Source: Actinomycetes bacterium
GTDB lineage: Bacteria; Bacillota_I; Bacilli_A; RF39; UBA660
Length of the DNA stretch: 7,103 bases
Direction: 5' to 3'
Assembly (NCBI GenBank): GCA_021152765.1
Contig: JAGKUT010000055.1
Span: forward strand, 1-7,103
Shown here: one piece after another, positions 7,030 to 7,103 of the stretch
Layout of the letters: every line of letters begins with the position of its first letter
How positions within the stretch are numbered: position 1 is the stretch's first letter
The notes under the pieces: generated by a model
Databases searched by the model: none
Seen by the model: only the letters and a program-made list of their open reading frames with translations
What the model was told of the DNA's origin: nothing
Position numbers and translations under genes: made by a program

Positions 7030-7103
7030 AATACTTTACACTGAAATAAATATGTGCAAAAAAGACTTTTGAACATAATAAAAAAATATAAGAAAATAAA
7101 AAC
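7030..7103. other. AT-rich right flank, nothing recognised
   Basis: 74 bases after the terminator with no ORF, clear promoter or hairpin. It is presumably the leader region of a gene beyond the window. Confidence 0.5.

Overview
The window is very AT-rich DNA from a bacterium that uses the standard genetic code: Trp is always TGG, and TGA serves as a stop at 1426-1428. AGGAGG-type ribosome binding sites, TTG/GTG starts, extended -10 promoters (TGnTATAAT) and hairpin-plus-T-run terminators point to a low-GC member of the Bacillota. The gene content (collagen-like protein with a glycosyltransferase, YjbR protein, Cys-type alpha/beta hydrolase, flavodoxin) would suit a gut Bacilli or Clostridia lineage, but the species cannot be named from this window.

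Left part (1-1557): the 3' portion of a large ABC-type ATPase gene that runs in from outside the window. It has the signature motif, Walker B and H-loop. A C-terminal part carries a possible Arg-x3-Glu...His arrangement like that of PrrC/RloC anticodon nucleases, so a phage-defence role is likely. Right after it lies a compact non-coding unit of about 97 nt, with its own extended -10, two stem-loops and a strong terminator. This ATPase plus small-RNA pair is the most interesting part of the window.

Middle (1558-3868): a YjbR/MmcQ-family gene with its own promoter and a TTG start, then an operon of a Cys-nucleophile alpha/beta hydrolase and a flavodoxin (also TTG start). The operon ends at a bidirectional terminator shared with the convergent operon on the minus strand.

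Minus-strand operon (5567 down to 3886): a family 2 glycosyltransferase with a TPR tail, followed by a small collagen-like protein with nine perfect 9-residue Gly-X-Y units rich in Thr. The pairing suggests that the enzyme glycosylates the collagen-like protein, which would probably sit on a cell or spore surface.

Right part (5583-7103): divergent from the glycosyltransferase is a 3-methyladenine DNA glycosylase I gene (tag) that has lost its C-terminal half. It is followed by an 11-bp inverted repeat and a complete 3-hydroxyacyl-CoA dehydrogenase gene with a strong RBS and terminator. The last 74 bases hold nothing recognisable.
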